40,629 nt of DNA from Betaproteobacteria bacterium (GTDB taxonomy: Bacteria > Pseudomonadota > Gammaproteobacteria > Burkholderiales > Rhodocyclaceae). Positions within the stretch are counted from its first letter, which is position 1, and the number at the start of each line of letters is the position of its first letter. Of this stretch, positions 1-9,656 are shown in pieces. A program made the translations under genes and the position numbers. The stretch is taken from positions 1 through 40,629 of the forward strand of contig WRKX01000009.1 of assembly GCA_009777925.1 (NCBI GenBank). Direction: 5' to 3'. The notes beneath the pieces were generated by a model. It saw nothing but the letters and a program-made list of their open reading frames with translations, searched no databases and was not told where the DNA came from.

Positions 1-219
1 AGCCTGCGACCATCTTCTTTGTCCATTTCACTTATCTGGGGATGATGTAAAATTATTCAATACTTAGTAGCCGGGTCTATAACAACAGTAAATTTATTCG
101 CGGGAAGCACTATAATGCGCCTCTTTCCAAAAAATGATGATGCTTGGTTGTCCTGCCCCTTTTGACTTCGCCGCAAGCCCAAATTGCCATCCGCAGGAAT
201 TGCTGTCCGCAGGACATAT

Positions 220-264
220 TTGACAGCGGTTAACCTCATCCATAAAATGATACGTTATATCGTT
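220..264 (+). promoter_or_regulatory. sigma70-type promoter (TTGACA 220-225, 17-bp spacer, TAAAAT 243-248) overlapped by Zur/Fur-like palindrome AATGATA-N5-TATCGTT (246-264)
   Basis: Read directly; palindrome half-sites AAyGATA/TATCrTT; lies 41 bp upstream of ATG 305 of an operon that ends in a Fur/Zur-family gene. Confidence 0.6.
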
Positions 265-304
265 TTTTTGTCCTCCAGTGCATCCCAGCCAACGCCGATT
301 CACG

Positions 305-865
305 ATGAAAAAACTCTCCTCCTGCCTTATTCTGGCGCTCTTTCTGGCAGGCGCGTCTGCCTTCGGGCATGACGCTCATACCCACGGCATCGCCAGGCTC
401 AATCTGGTCATCGAAGGAATAAACGTAGAAATCGGCTTTGAAACGCCCCTCATCAATCTCATTGCCTTCGAGCGCGCCCCCAAAAATGACAAGGAACGGC
501 AGGAAGTACGCAACATGGCAACAGCATTACGCAACGCCCATACCCTCTTTATTTTTCCCCCGGATGCCAAATGCGGTCAGACAAGCGTGCTTTTGAAAGC
601 GGATGTTATAGCCGAGGAACTGGCTTACACGGCGAATGAACATGAGCGCGGGCAGGAAAACCACGCTCACGCGGCAGGAGACGGGCACGCAGACTTGGAT
701 GCGGAATTTGTCTTTACCTGCCAAAACCCGGCGGCGTTAAAGCAAGTCGAAGTTAGGATTTTCCAGGCGTTTCCCGCGCTGAAGCGCATAGAGGCTGAAC
801 TTGTAACTCCGCGTGGACAAAAGGCTATTAAACTTACGTCCCGCGCCAATCGCCTGCAATGGTAA
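305..865 (+). CDS. DUF2796 / ZrgA-like His-rich exported zinc-associated protein
   Basis: Signal peptide MKKLSSCLILALFLAGASAFG, HDAHTHG N-terminus, His-rich HERGQENHAHAAGDGHAD segment; DUF2796-like pattern. Confidence 0.8.
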   Translation: MKKLSSCLILALFLAGASAFGHDAHTHGIARLNLVIEGINVEIGFETPLINLIAFERAPKNDKERQEVRNMATALRNAHTLFIFPPDAKCGQTSVLLKADVIAEELAYTANEHERGQENHAHAAGDGHADLDAEFVFTCQNPAALKQVEVRIFQAFPALKRIEAELVTPRGQKAIKLTSRANRLQW

Positions 866-1629
866 GCCCTTCGGTATCCCCTGCCGTTCTTCTGGAAAAC
901 GCACGTTTTCGCTGGCCCGGCAGCAAACGGTTCGTTCTGGATATTCCCTTCTTCGCCGCGCGTGCCGGGGAACATGTGTTCATCGCTGGGGCCAGCGGCA
1001 GCGGGAAAAGCACGCTGTTAAGCCTGATTGCGGGCATTCTCTCGCCGGAATCAGGGCGCATTCTGGTTGATAATGTGCCAATTTTCAATATGCCCGCCGC
1101 CAGACGCGACATCTTTCGCGGCGAACATATCGGCTTCATTTTTCAGCAATTCAACCTGATTCCATATCTTTCCATCCTGGAAAACGTCCTGCTCCCCTGC
1201 CGTCTCTCGCCTCTACGCAGCGCCCAAACCCAAAAGCAGGCCGCCACGCCCGAAGAGGCCGCGCGACAACTTCTCTCCCGGCTGGACATCGCGCCCGACC
1301 TCTGGCAACGCCGCGCCGACAAGCTCTCCGTCGGGCAACAACAACGGGTAGCGGCGGCGCGCGCCCTGATCGGCTGCCCGCCGCTTCTCATCGCCGACGA
1401 ACCGACCTCCTCGCTGGATACGGATCGGCGTAGCGCCTTTCTGCGTCTTCTTATCAAGGAATGCCGGGCGTCCAACTCAACATTGCTTTTCGTCAGCCAC
1501 GACCGCAATCTGGGCGAGACTTTCGACACCTGCATTGAACTCCCAGAACTCAACCGCGCTTTACCGGACAATTCGCCGGAACAGGCCAACGGATATTCCC
1601 ACGGCTTACAGGAGCCAGCCCCGCAATGA
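859..1629 (+). CDS. ABC transporter ATP-binding protein (LolD/MacB type)
   Basis: Walker A GASGSGKST, signature LSVGQQQRVAAARAL, Walker B LLIADEPTSSLD. Confidence 0.9.
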   Translation: MVSPSVSPAVLLENARFRWPGSKRFVLDIPFFAARAGEHVFIAGASGSGKSTLLSLIAGILSPESGRILVDNVPIFNMPAARRDIFRGEHIGFIFQQFNLIPYLSILENVLLPCRLSPLRSAQTQKQAATPEEAARQLLSRLDIAPDLWQRRADKLSVGQQQRVAAARALIGCPPLLIADEPTSSLDTDRRSAFLRLLIKECRASNSTLLFVSHDRNLGETFDTCIELPELNRALPDNSPEQANGYSHGLQEPAPQ

Positions 1630-2897
1630 GCCGCTTTTTCTGTCTCCTTCTCCTCGCGGCCAAAAGCGCCTGGAACCGGCGCGGCACCCTGGCGCTGGTC
1701 GTCTGCTCCATCGCTCTGTCTGCCACCCTGTTGTTGGGTTTGGAAAGAATCCGCTCCCAGGTCAGAGAGAGTTTCGTTCAGGCGGTTTCCGGCACCGACC
1801 TCATCGTCGGGGCGCGGGGCGGCAATCTCCAATTGATGCTTTACGCGATTTTCCATCTGGGCGGCGCAACTCACAACATGGGCTATAAAAACGCGCAGGC
1901 TATCGCCCAAAACCCGGAAGTAGCCTGGACTATCCCGGTCTCCCTGGGCGACTCCCATCGAGGTTATCCGGTTGTCGCCACCAATCACGATTTTTTCACC
2001 CACTATAAATTTCGCAATCAGGAAGCCATCGCTTTCGCAAAAGGCAGGGCGTTTGATGATCTGTTTGAAGTAGTAGTCGGCGCTCAGGCAGCACGGATGT
2101 TGGCCTACGAACCAGGGCAAAAAATCGCGTTAAGCCACGGCAGCGGCGATGTGTTGGCAATCGCGCACGACGACATGCCTTTTACCGTAATCGGCGTCCT
2201 CGCTCCAACCGGGACGCCGGTCGACCGCTCGCTCTACATCAGTCTTGCCGCAATGGAGGCTATCCATCTGGGCTGGCAGGGCGGCGCGCCCCTTAAGGGA
2301 TTACGCATTTCACCCGAACAGGCCCAACAATTCGTCCGGGAACCGCAAAACATCACTGCGCTTCTGATCGGCCTTGACAAACGCAGCCGGGTTTTTGCCG
2401 TACAACGCGACATCCATGACTACCCGGACGAGGCGCTTACCGCCGTCATGCCCGGAGTCGCAATGGATCAAATCTGGCAGATGGTGGATACCGGCGAAAA
2501 GGCGCTTCTCCTGGTCTCCATGCTGGTGACGGCAACCGGGCTGGCGGGACTTATCGCCGCGATTCTCGCGGGGCTGGGCGAGCGCCGACGGGAATTGACC
2601 ATCCTGCGCTCAGTCGGCGCAAGACCAGCGGACATCCTGATCCTGCTGGCCGCCGAAGGCTTTTTGCTGGTCATATCAGGCGTCCTGGCCGCGCTTCTTG
2701 CCCTGTTCCTGCTCCTGCGTTTTCTCTCCCCCGCGCTGACTGATTTATATGGCATTGTTCTTCAGATTTCCCCGCCAAGCGCGACAGAATGGGGCATCAT
2801 GGGCGGCATTTGCGTCGCCGGGTTTATGGCCAGCCTGATTCCCGCCTTTCGCGCCTATCGCTTGAGCCTCGCGGACGGATTGACCCTCTCCCGATGA
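1626..2897 (+). CDS. FtsX-like ABC transporter permease
   Basis: N-terminal TM, large periplasmic loop, ERRRELTILRSVGARPADI motif; 4-bp overlap with ATPase gene. Confidence 0.88.
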   Translation: MSRFFCLLLLAAKSAWNRRGTLALVVCSIALSATLLLGLERIRSQVRESFVQAVSGTDLIVGARGGNLQLMLYAIFHLGGATHNMGYKNAQAIAQNPEVAWTIPVSLGDSHRGYPVVATNHDFFTHYKFRNQEAIAFAKGRAFDDLFEVVVGAQAARMLAYEPGQKIALSHGSGDVLAIAHDDMPFTVIGVLAPTGTPVDRSLYISLAAMEAIHLGWQGGAPLKGLRISPEQAQQFVREPQNITALLIGLDKRSRVFAVQRDIHDYPDEALTAVMPGVAMDQIWQMVDTGEKALLLVSMLVTATGLAGLIAAILAGLGERRRELTILRSVGARPADILILLAAEGFLLVISGVLAALLALFLLLRFLSPALTDLYGIVLQISPPSATEWGIMGGICVAGFMASLIPAFRAYRLSLADGLTLSR

Positions 2898-4141
2898 AAA
2901 ACCCGCAACATATACGCCTCTGGCAGAGCGCGAGAATTCTTGCCCTGCTCTGTCTTCTGTCTCTAGCCGCCGCAAACGCCGCGCCGTCCTATCAGGAAAC
3001 AGGCTGGGAAGCGTTGATCCCGGAAGCAGAGCGAATCAATGATGTAGATACTTATCTGAAACAAATTTCAGAACAGAGTCATTATCAGGATGAGACGCGT
3101 GTAAACCCCGCGCTAGAGGGGAAACCGGTCATGATGCGCGGCTTTGTCGTCCCTCTGGAACGGGAAGACAGGAGCGCGTTGCGTGAATTCCTGCTGGTTC
3201 CCTACTTCGGCGCCTGCATCCATACGCCGCCGCCGCCTGCCAACCAGATCATCCATGTCCACGCAAAGCAGACGCCGGTCGACATTCAGGCCATGACGCC
3301 GGTGACAGTCTACGGCAGCCTCTCGCTGGAAGGCTCCAGCACCAAGGAAGGCAATGCCGCTTATCAGTTGCAAGCCCACAAAATAGAAGCCCTGCGTCCG
3401 GGCGTGGACATGCTGTTTCCTGCCCTGCTCACTCTCTTCTGCGGCCTTTCCGCCTGCATAGGCGCGCTTGCAGCATTCCTCGTACCCAAGGCGCATACAC
3501 GCGCAATCTGCCTCATCCTCGGCTTTGCGGCGGGTATTATGCTCTGGCTTGGCCTCTCGCCCCTCACGCGCATGACTTCCGGCTGGCAAATCCCGCTCTG
3601 CTTTCTGGCGGGCGTCCTCTCGCTCGTAATGCTGGAATATCTATTGCGCCACAGGAGAAATTCGGGAGAACACACTGCCGGACAGAAGCGGCAACATGCC
3701 GGAGAGTTTTCCGCGCTGGCGGTTGCCGCGCATAATTTCCCGGAATGCCTGGCGGTCTTCAGCGCCGCCCTGACCAATCCCGCAACCGGCATGATCTTGT
3801 GCGGCGCGGTAATGGCGCATCACCTGCCGCTGGGGCTTTCCATCGCCCTGCCGCTTAAAGCAACAGGAGCAATAGGTTATCGTAAATCCATAATTTACGC
3901 TTTTTTTGCCGGTCTCTTTCCGGCCACGAGCATCGTTCTGATGTATCTCCTCATCAAACCACTCTTTTCTCCGGCAAGCCTGGGCTTGTTTTTCTCGTTC
4001 GCCGGGGGCATCATGGTTTTTATCGCGGTGACAAAACTCATCCCTGCCGCGCGAAGTTATGGCAACCCGCAAACCCTGGCCATCGGGCTGATTGCGGGCT
4101 TGTTGTTCGCGTTCTCTGTCCTTGGTCTTGTTTCTGCCTGA
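2894..4141 (+). CDS. Exported DUF3299 domain fused to ZIP-like membrane domain
   Basis: DUF3299 motif REFLLVPYFGACIHTPPPPANQIIHV, then multi-TM region with HNFPEC and HHLPLG ZIP-like motifs; ATG 2894 overlaps previous stop. Confidence 0.75.
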   Translation: MKNPQHIRLWQSARILALLCLLSLAAANAAPSYQETGWEALIPEAERINDVDTYLKQISEQSHYQDETRVNPALEGKPVMMRGFVVPLEREDRSALREFLLVPYFGACIHTPPPPANQIIHVHAKQTPVDIQAMTPVTVYGSLSLEGSSTKEGNAAYQLQAHKIEALRPGVDMLFPALLTLFCGLSACIGALAAFLVPKAHTRAICLILGFAAGIMLWLGLSPLTRMTSGWQIPLCFLAGVLSLVMLEYLLRHRRNSGEHTAGQKRQHAGEFSALAVAAHNFPECLAVFSAALTNPATGMILCGAVMAHHLPLGLSIALPLKATGAIGYRKSIIYAFFAGLFPATSIVLMYLLIKPLFSPASLGLFFSFAGGIMVFIAVTKLIPAARSYGNPQTLAIGLIAGLLFAFSVLGLVSA

Positions 4142-4144
4142 ACG

Positions 4145-4696
4145 ATGCGTAACGTTTTCCGAATTACTCTTGCCTTTATCATCCCTCTTCTCCTTTTCTG
4201 GCATGAAGTCTCCCTCGCGGCCGAGAAAAAACCCGCGCCCAAATACCGGGAAATCAAATGGGAAGAACTCGTGCCGGCTTCGTGGCAGCCCGAAAAACTT
4301 TTCGCCAAACTGAATCTGGACAAAATCACCGACGACTCCCCCGAAGCCGCCAGGGCGCTCAAAATCATCGCGGAAGAATGGAAGAACGCGCCAGCCAATC
4401 CGGCATTGCAAGACCAGTCCGTCAAGCTGCCCGGCTATGTCGTGCCGCTGGATTGGGAAGGCAGCGCAACGCTTAAGGAATTCCTGCTTGTACCCTATTT
4501 CGGCGCTTGCGTCCATACTCCGCCGCCGCCCGCCAATCAGATAGTGCATGTCAGGATGAACAAACCCGCCAAAGGCGTCAGAGCCATGGACGCCGTATGG
4601 GTCTATGGCAAATTGCGGCTTGAGCGCAATGATTCCGGCGACATGGGCAGTTCCAGCTATAGCATGCGCCCGGACAAGGTAGAGCTTTACAAATGA
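4145..4696 (+). CDS. DUF3299 family exported protein
   Basis: KEFLLVPYFGACVHTPPPPANQIVHV; signal peptide; paralogous to N-terminus of preceding gene. Confidence 0.8.
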   Translation: MRNVFRITLAFIIPLLLFWHEVSLAAEKKPAPKYREIKWEELVPASWQPEKLFAKLNLDKITDDSPEAARALKIIAEEWKNAPANPALQDQSVKLPGYVVPLDWEGSATLKEFLLVPYFGACVHTPPPPANQIVHVRMNKPAKGVRAMDAVWVYGKLRLERNDSGDMGSSSYSMRPDKVELYK

Positions 4697-5145
4697 CTCC
4701 GCACACTCCTTCGGACAAGAAGGCAGCGCAGCCCTCGCAAGAGGAGGGGGCGCGTCTGACCCGGCTGCGCCGCGATATTCTGGATGTGATTTGCGCCGAA
4801 AACGCGCCTGTGAAGGCCTATGACCTGATTGAGCGTATGCGCGGCAAGGGCAGGCGCGTAACTCCGACCACCATGTACCGCACCCTGGAATTCCTGCTGC
4901 AGAACGGTTTTATCCACCGGGTCAACTTTCTGAACGCTTATCTGCCCTGCACCGGCAAACACAAAAACCATACCGCCCTGCTGTTGTTCGTATGCTCGGA
5001 ATGCGGTCAAACCAGGGAAATTGACGACGCCCAACTATATAACGCAATGCACAGAAGGCTGAACGAATTGGGGATTTATCTGAAGGACAGCCGGATTGAA
5101 ATCCAGGCGGCCTGCCAATCGTGTCGCGCATCGGGGAATCCGTAA
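4693..5145 (+). CDS. zur: Fur-family transcriptional regulator, probable zinc uptake regulator (Zur)
   Basis: RVTPTTMYRTLEFLLQNGFIHRV winged helix, HKNHTALLLFVCSECGQTREI and CQSC metal-site motifs; terminal gene of zinc-type operon. Confidence 0.8.
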   Translation: MTPHTPSDKKAAQPSQEEGARLTRLRRDILDVICAENAPVKAYDLIERMRGKGRRVTPTTMYRTLEFLLQNGFIHRVNFLNAYLPCTGKHKNHTALLLFVCSECGQTREIDDAQLYNAMHRRLNELGIYLKDSRIEIQAACQSCRASGNP

Positions 5146-5169
5146 AGCGTTCGAGGCGCAAGGCAGGTC

Positions 5170-5838
5170 TTATTCGGCCTCGTTCGCACGCTCACGCTCT
5201 CGCGGTAGCGTCCCTACGATAATCTGCGCCCAGTCGTGAATATCCTCGTACACCCTGGCAATCCCACCATTAACCGTTCGGAAAAGCAGCTTCGGTATCT
5301 CTCCGTCCACTGAATTATCGTAAACATAGGCACGATCCGCGAACGAGGCAACTGCCGCGCAGTTCGCTATGGACTTGGGATACCTGGAAATGATCTTTGG
5401 AATAGGCACATCATGCCCGCCTTCCATCACCCGCTGCGTAACACGGGCGCTGTTAATGGAAGGACGGTCTGTGCCTACAAAAAAGAGGCGGATAAAATAG
5501 CCTTCATCCCTGGCTCGCTTGACGAAGTCAACCTTCTCCGGTGTTGATAACACGCTCTCGAAAGCCATACTTTCGCACAGACGCAGACAGCGTTCACGCT
5601 CTTTCTCAGCATATCTGGCCGCCGCGATCACTGCATCAAGGGAATTCCAGTCGCCATAGAGATCGCGGGCAATATTGTCCGGGTTAATGTAGGTACAGCC
5701 TTCAATCCATTTATGTTGCAACAGTTTTTTGGTAAGAAATGTTTTGCCGGAACCATTCGGCCCGGCAATAACAATCAGGGATGGACGCCAATCTGTGTTC
5801 AATTGACCTGCTCCAGACCGAATTCGTAACGCAAGCAA
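5170..5838 (-). CDS. Zeta-toxin-like P-loop ATPase
   Basis: SLIVIAGPNGSGKTFLTKKLL, INPDNIARDLYGDWNSLDAVIAAAR, FESVLSTPEKVDFVKRARDEGYFIRLFFVGT; start may be internal. Confidence 0.8.
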   Translation of the reverse strand: MLALRIRSGAGQLNTDWRPSLIVIAGPNGSGKTFLTKKLLQHKWIEGCTYINPDNIARDLYGDWNSLDAVIAAARYAEKERERCLRLCESMAFESVLSTPEKVDFVKRARDEGYFIRLFFVGTDRPSINSARVTQRVMEGGHDVPIPKIISRYPKSIANCAAVASFADRAYVYDNSVDGEIPKLLFRTVNGGIARVYEDIHDWAQIIVGTLPRERERANEAE

Positions 5839-5993
5839 ACCTCGTCTATCTTCTTTTGCAAAGTATCCATCAATGCGGCATTGGCAATTTCCGCCCTGTC
5901 ACGCGCATCAAGCAGCGCCTCACGCATAAGCATATCCAGTTGCTCATCGGACGGCTCCTGTAAGCAGTCCAGAAGGTTAACCTTTGCGTCCAT
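5799..5993 (-). CDS. Small acidic protein, candidate antitoxin/partner of zeta-like protein
   Basis: 64-aa ORF directly upstream and overlapping the zeta-like gene on same strand. Confidence 0.5.
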   Translation of the reverse strand: MDAKVNLLDCLQEPSDEQLDMLMREALLDARDRAEIANAALMDTLQKKIDEVCLRYEFGLEQVN

Positions 5994-6306
5994 GATCTAA
6001 TCCTTGTTTCATTCGCTCGCTTTCAGGAATGTCGGCATATGTCCATGACCCAAAGCGCCAAGGGGCAAATACCAGCAAATCACCCCAATAAATTTTCATC
6101 ATTACCCTGATGATTATCAACGATGAAATCAATATCTGCAATGCTTTCCAAGGTTTCCACGCTTGCCTAGCTTCCGGTTTGCGACTGCCCAAACCTTATC
6201 CAACATGTGCCGTTCATGTCAGTGGACGAGCAGGCGCGCGCCTTGAAAAAATCCCATCCACCCCCATCTCCTTTTTCATCTTTTATCCTGAAGGGAGAAA
6301 CACCGT

Positions 6307-8214
6307 ATGACCAGCAAGGAAACCCTGGGCTTCCAGACCGAGGTGAAGCAGTTATTAAACCTCATGATCCACTCGCTCTACAGCAACAAGGAAATTTTTC
6401 TGCGAGAGCTTATTTCCAACGCCTCCGACGCCTGCGACAAACTGCGCTTTGAGGCGCTCAACAATACCGTTCTGTATGAAGGCGATGGCGACCTTGAGAT
6501 TCATGTCAGTTTTGACAAGGCGGCGCGTACCGTCACCGTAACTGATAACGGCATCGGTCTTTCCCGCGAAGAGGCAATCCTGCATTTGGGCACTATCGCC
6601 AAATCAGGAACCCGCGAATTCTTCAGCGCCTTGACGGGCGACCAGGCAAAGGACGCGCATTTGATCGGCCAGTTCGGGGTGGGTTTTTATTCTTCCTTCA
6701 TTGTAGCCGACCGGGTAACGGTAATTTCCCGCCGCGCGGGTCTGCCTGCCGACCAGGCAGTGCGCTGGGAATCAGGCGGCGAGGGCGATTTTTCCGTGGA
6801 AATGACGGAAAAGGCCAGACGCGGCACGGAAGTTACCTTGCATCTACGCGAAGGCGAAGACGGCTTTCTCGACAACTGGCGCTTGAAATCCATCATCCGC
6901 AAGTATTCGGATCATATTTCCATGCCGATCAGAATGGCGGGCGAGAAATGGGATGAAGAAAAAAAGGAAATGATTGCGAGCGGCGAAGACGAGACGATCA
7001 ATCAGGCAAGCGCCCTGTGGACGAGAAGCAAGGCCGACATCAGCGAAGAACAATATCGGGAATTTTACAAACATGTCGCGCACGACTTTGAAGACCCGCT
7101 CGTCTGGACGCACGCCAGGGTTGAAGGCAAGCAGGAATACACGCAACTGCTCTACATCCCTTCCCGCGCCCCGTTTGATCTTTGGGATCGCAAGGGGCGG
7201 CACGGCATCAAGCTCTATGTGCGGCGCGTGTTCATCATGGATGACGCGGAAAAGCTGATGCCGCTTTATCTGCGCTTTGTGCGCGGAGTGGTGGATTCCG
7301 CCGATCTGCCGCTCAACATTTCCCGCGAAATTCTGCAGGAAAGCAAAGATATCGAAAGCATCCGCAACGGCTGTGCCCGCAAGGTGTTAACCATGCTGGA
7401 AAACATGGCGGAAAATGAGGACGCTACCGAAAAGGAAAAATACGCGCAGTTCTGGGGCGAATTCGGCAAAGCTCTAAAAGAAGGGGTCGGCGAAGATTTT
7501 GCCAATCGGGAAAAGATCGCCGGTCTTTTGCGTTTTGCCTCGACCCACAGCGATACGCCGGATGAGACAGTCGGCCTGAAAGACTACATCGCCCGGATGA
7601 AAGAAGGACAGGAAAAGATTTACTACATTACGGCGGATACCTTCAAGGCCGCGCAGAACAGCCCGCATCTGGAAATTTTCCGCAAGAAAGGCATTGAGGT
7701 GCTGCTTCTCTCCGACCGGGTAGACGAATGGGTAGTCGGGCATCTGACCGAATTCGACGGTAAGCCCCTGCAATCCGTCGCCAAGGGCGGTCTTGACCTG
7801 GGCAAGCTGGAAGATGAGACGGAAAAGCAGGAAGCTGAAAAGGCAGCCGATGAATTCAGGGAACTGCTCGAAAAGGTGAAAAAATCTCTGGGCGAAAGGA
7901 TCAAGGAAGCAAGGGTCACGCACCGCCTTACCGATTCTCCCTCCTGTCTGGTGACGGAAAACTTCGATATGTCCGGCAATCTGGCGCGTATTCTGAAGGC
8001 CGCCGGACAGGACGCGCCGGACATCAAGCCCATCCTGGAAATCAATCCACGCCATCCGGTAGTGGAGCGCTTGAAACAGGAAGAAAACCGCTTCGACGAC
8101 TGGGCAGCCCTGCTCTTTGAACAGGCCGCCCTTGCCGAAGGCGGCCAGCTCGAAGACCCGGCAGGATTCATAAAACGCATGAACGACCTGATTCTGGCGC
8201 TTTCGGGGCAGTAA
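6307..8214 (+). CDS. htpG: Hsp90-family chaperone HtpG
   Basis: [85 protein letters not shown]. Confidence 0.98.
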   Translation: MTSKETLGFQTEVKQLLNLMIHSLYSNKEIFLRELISNASDACDKLRFEALNNTVLYEGDGDLEIHVSFDKAARTVTVTDNGIGLSREEAILHLGTIAKSGTREFFSALTGDQAKDAHLIGQFGVGFYSSFIVADRVTVISRRAGLPADQAVRWESGGEGDFSVEMTEKARRGTEVTLHLREGEDGFLDNWRLKSIIRKYSDHISMPIRMAGEKWDEEKKEMIASGEDETINQASALWTRSKADISEEQYREFYKHVAHDFEDPLVWTHARVEGKQEYTQLLYIPSRAPFDLWDRKGRHGIKLYVRRVFIMDDAEKLMPLYLRFVRGVVDSADLPLNISREILQESKDIESIRNGCARKVLTMLENMAENEDATEKEKYAQFWGEFGKALKEGVGEDFANREKIAGLLRFASTHSDTPDETVGLKDYIARMKEGQEKIYYITADTFKAAQNSPHLEIFRKKGIEVLLLSDRVDEWVVGHLTEFDGKPLQSVAKGGLDLGKLEDETEKQEAEKAADEFRELLEKVKKSLGERIKEARVTHRLTDSPSCLVTENFDMSGNLARILKAAGQDAPDIKPILEINPRHPVVERLKQEENRFDDWAALLFEQAALAEGGQLEDPAGFIKRMNDLILALSGQ

Positions 8215-8233
8215 TCAGAGGACAGTGGACAGG

Positions 8234-8253
8234 AATCAGGAGTGTTCCTGATT
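8234..8253. terminator. Hairpin AATCAGGA-GTGT-TCCTGATT after htpG
   Basis: Perfect 8-bp stem 20 bp after htpG stop; no long U tract. Confidence 0.35.
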
Positions 8254-8591
8254 TCTGTACTCTGCACGAGCATTCCGGCAAGTCTGGGTGTCTCAAGGAA
8301 AAACTGGTATGCAATAACACAGCGGAATAATCAGTCTTGCAGACGGCAATTCAGGGCGCTATAAATCGCGCCCCTACGGGCAAGGCCGTATGCCGGAGGC
8401 GTAAGCTGGGATGAAACAAAGTAGAATCCCAGCTTTGATACTACTGCGTTGAGGTTCGTATCCTACTCACCACAACTAATTCCATTTTCCTTTCAAAAAG
8501 GCAAGAATTAAAGGCCGTTATTCTCGTGAAGGCGGGAATGGCGGTGAGTATTCTTGTCGTCTCGAGGTAAAAATAGAATAACAACTATCGC

Positions 8592-9344
8592 TTATTCTTT
8601 ATTGTTTTCCTGGTGGTCAACTGCGGCTTTTAGGTTGAGATCTTCAGCAACCGTTACCGCAATTCCAGACGCAGCATCGCTTAATGCAGTAGCCGCTTTC
8701 TCCGGATCAGACATAAGTGTGCCAAAGTCACTAAAGGTTACCTTTGGTGGAGAATACCGCCATCCTCCAGCATTAGGCAGCCAGCCTGTCGCATGAAAGC
8801 CACGGTAAAGAGGTTCTTTTCGATCTTCACCAAAAAGTGTCAGTACAGCCGTAATGGTTGGCAAATAGCCACTGGTAGCACTCGTAGAGATAAAGCCTAT
8901 GGTAGTTGGCGCAACTACTAGTATGGCATCTGCGTTGGAGGTAATTTTTTCAAATTCAATCTTAAATCCATTATCGATTTCTTCCCAAGAACCTTCTTCC
9001 ACTTTGGCATCAAACCCTTGGTATGCCAATTGGGTTGCAATACTCTGAGCGAGGGTATCAGAAGTCGGAGTTTCATTTTTTTCCTTGATAGCTTGAGTAA
9101 GCAGCTCTTGCTTTTTGTATTGATCAGCTATTGCTATCATTCCCCCGATAAAACCAAATGCCCTGCCAAGATGGAAGAAGTCATATACGGTGTAAGTTTT
9201 TGGTTCTGGCGAACGAATAACAGCGACTGTCTTAACATTGGTGAGAGTGTTTGGCGAAATATCAATTTTTGGAACTGGGCTGGCGCACCCAGAAATTAAA
9301 GCTATGGTTGCAATTGCCAATAAAGACTTAACCGATGAAAACAT
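8592..9344 (-). CDS. Lipoprotein of unknown function
   Basis: Lipobox-like LLAIATIALISGCASP; plausible start 9344. Confidence 0.65.
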   Translation of the reverse strand: MFSSVKSLLAIATIALISGCASPVPKIDISPNTLTNVKTVAVIRSPEPKTYTVYDFFHLGRAFGFIGGMIAIADQYKKQELLTQAIKEKNETPTSDTLAQSIATQLAYQGFDAKVEEGSWEEIDNGFKIEFEKITSNADAILVVAPTTIGFISTSATSGYLPTITAVLTLFGEDRKEPLYRGFHATGWLPNAGGWRYSPPKVTFSDFGTLMSDPEKAATALSDAASGIAVTVAEDLNLKAAVDHQENNKE

Positions 9345-9499
9345 TCAATACTCCTAAGAAGACAATGGAAAACATAACATTCAGCATGAAAAACTGACGA
9401 ACGATAACCGTCAAAACGGGTACTGTCAGATCAAGTCGAAACTTCTACAGATCATTTTCATCCCAAACATTATGCTTTGCAAGCGCGGTACGCAATGAA

Positions 9500-9654
9500 C
9501 GCGTGTAGGTTGGGGTGAGCGGAACGCGAACCCCAACATTTGAGAAAGAAAACAATCAAATAACATGACAGGTTGACCGTAAGAAGATGAGGCACATTTT
9601 ATCATCATGGAATGGCGATGTGTTGGGGTTCGCAAGCTCACCCTAACCTACGCG
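9500..9654. repeat. MITE-like element with ~38-bp imperfect terminal inverted repeats (CGCGTGTAGGTTGGGGTGAGC...AACCCCAACA)
   Basis: 9500-9539 is inverted-repeat partner of 9617-9654. Confidence 0.7.
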
Positions 9655-9656
9655 GG

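Noticed and set aside
184-372. 62-aa ORF upstream of and overlapping the DUF2796 gene
   Set aside because: Overlaps the promoter/operator and the true start of the zinc operon; no support.
1143-2120. 325-aa minus-strand ORF opposite the ABC transporter genes
   Set aside because: Antisense to ATPase and permease with strong motif support; no domain.
3641-4549. 302-aa minus-strand ORF opposite the DUF3299/ZIP genes
   Set aside because: Shadow ORF; includes the complement of a conserved motif.
5977-6192. 71-aa minus-strand ORF upstream of the zeta partner as third TA gene
   Set aside because: No RBS or domain support and atypical composition; may be a remnant.
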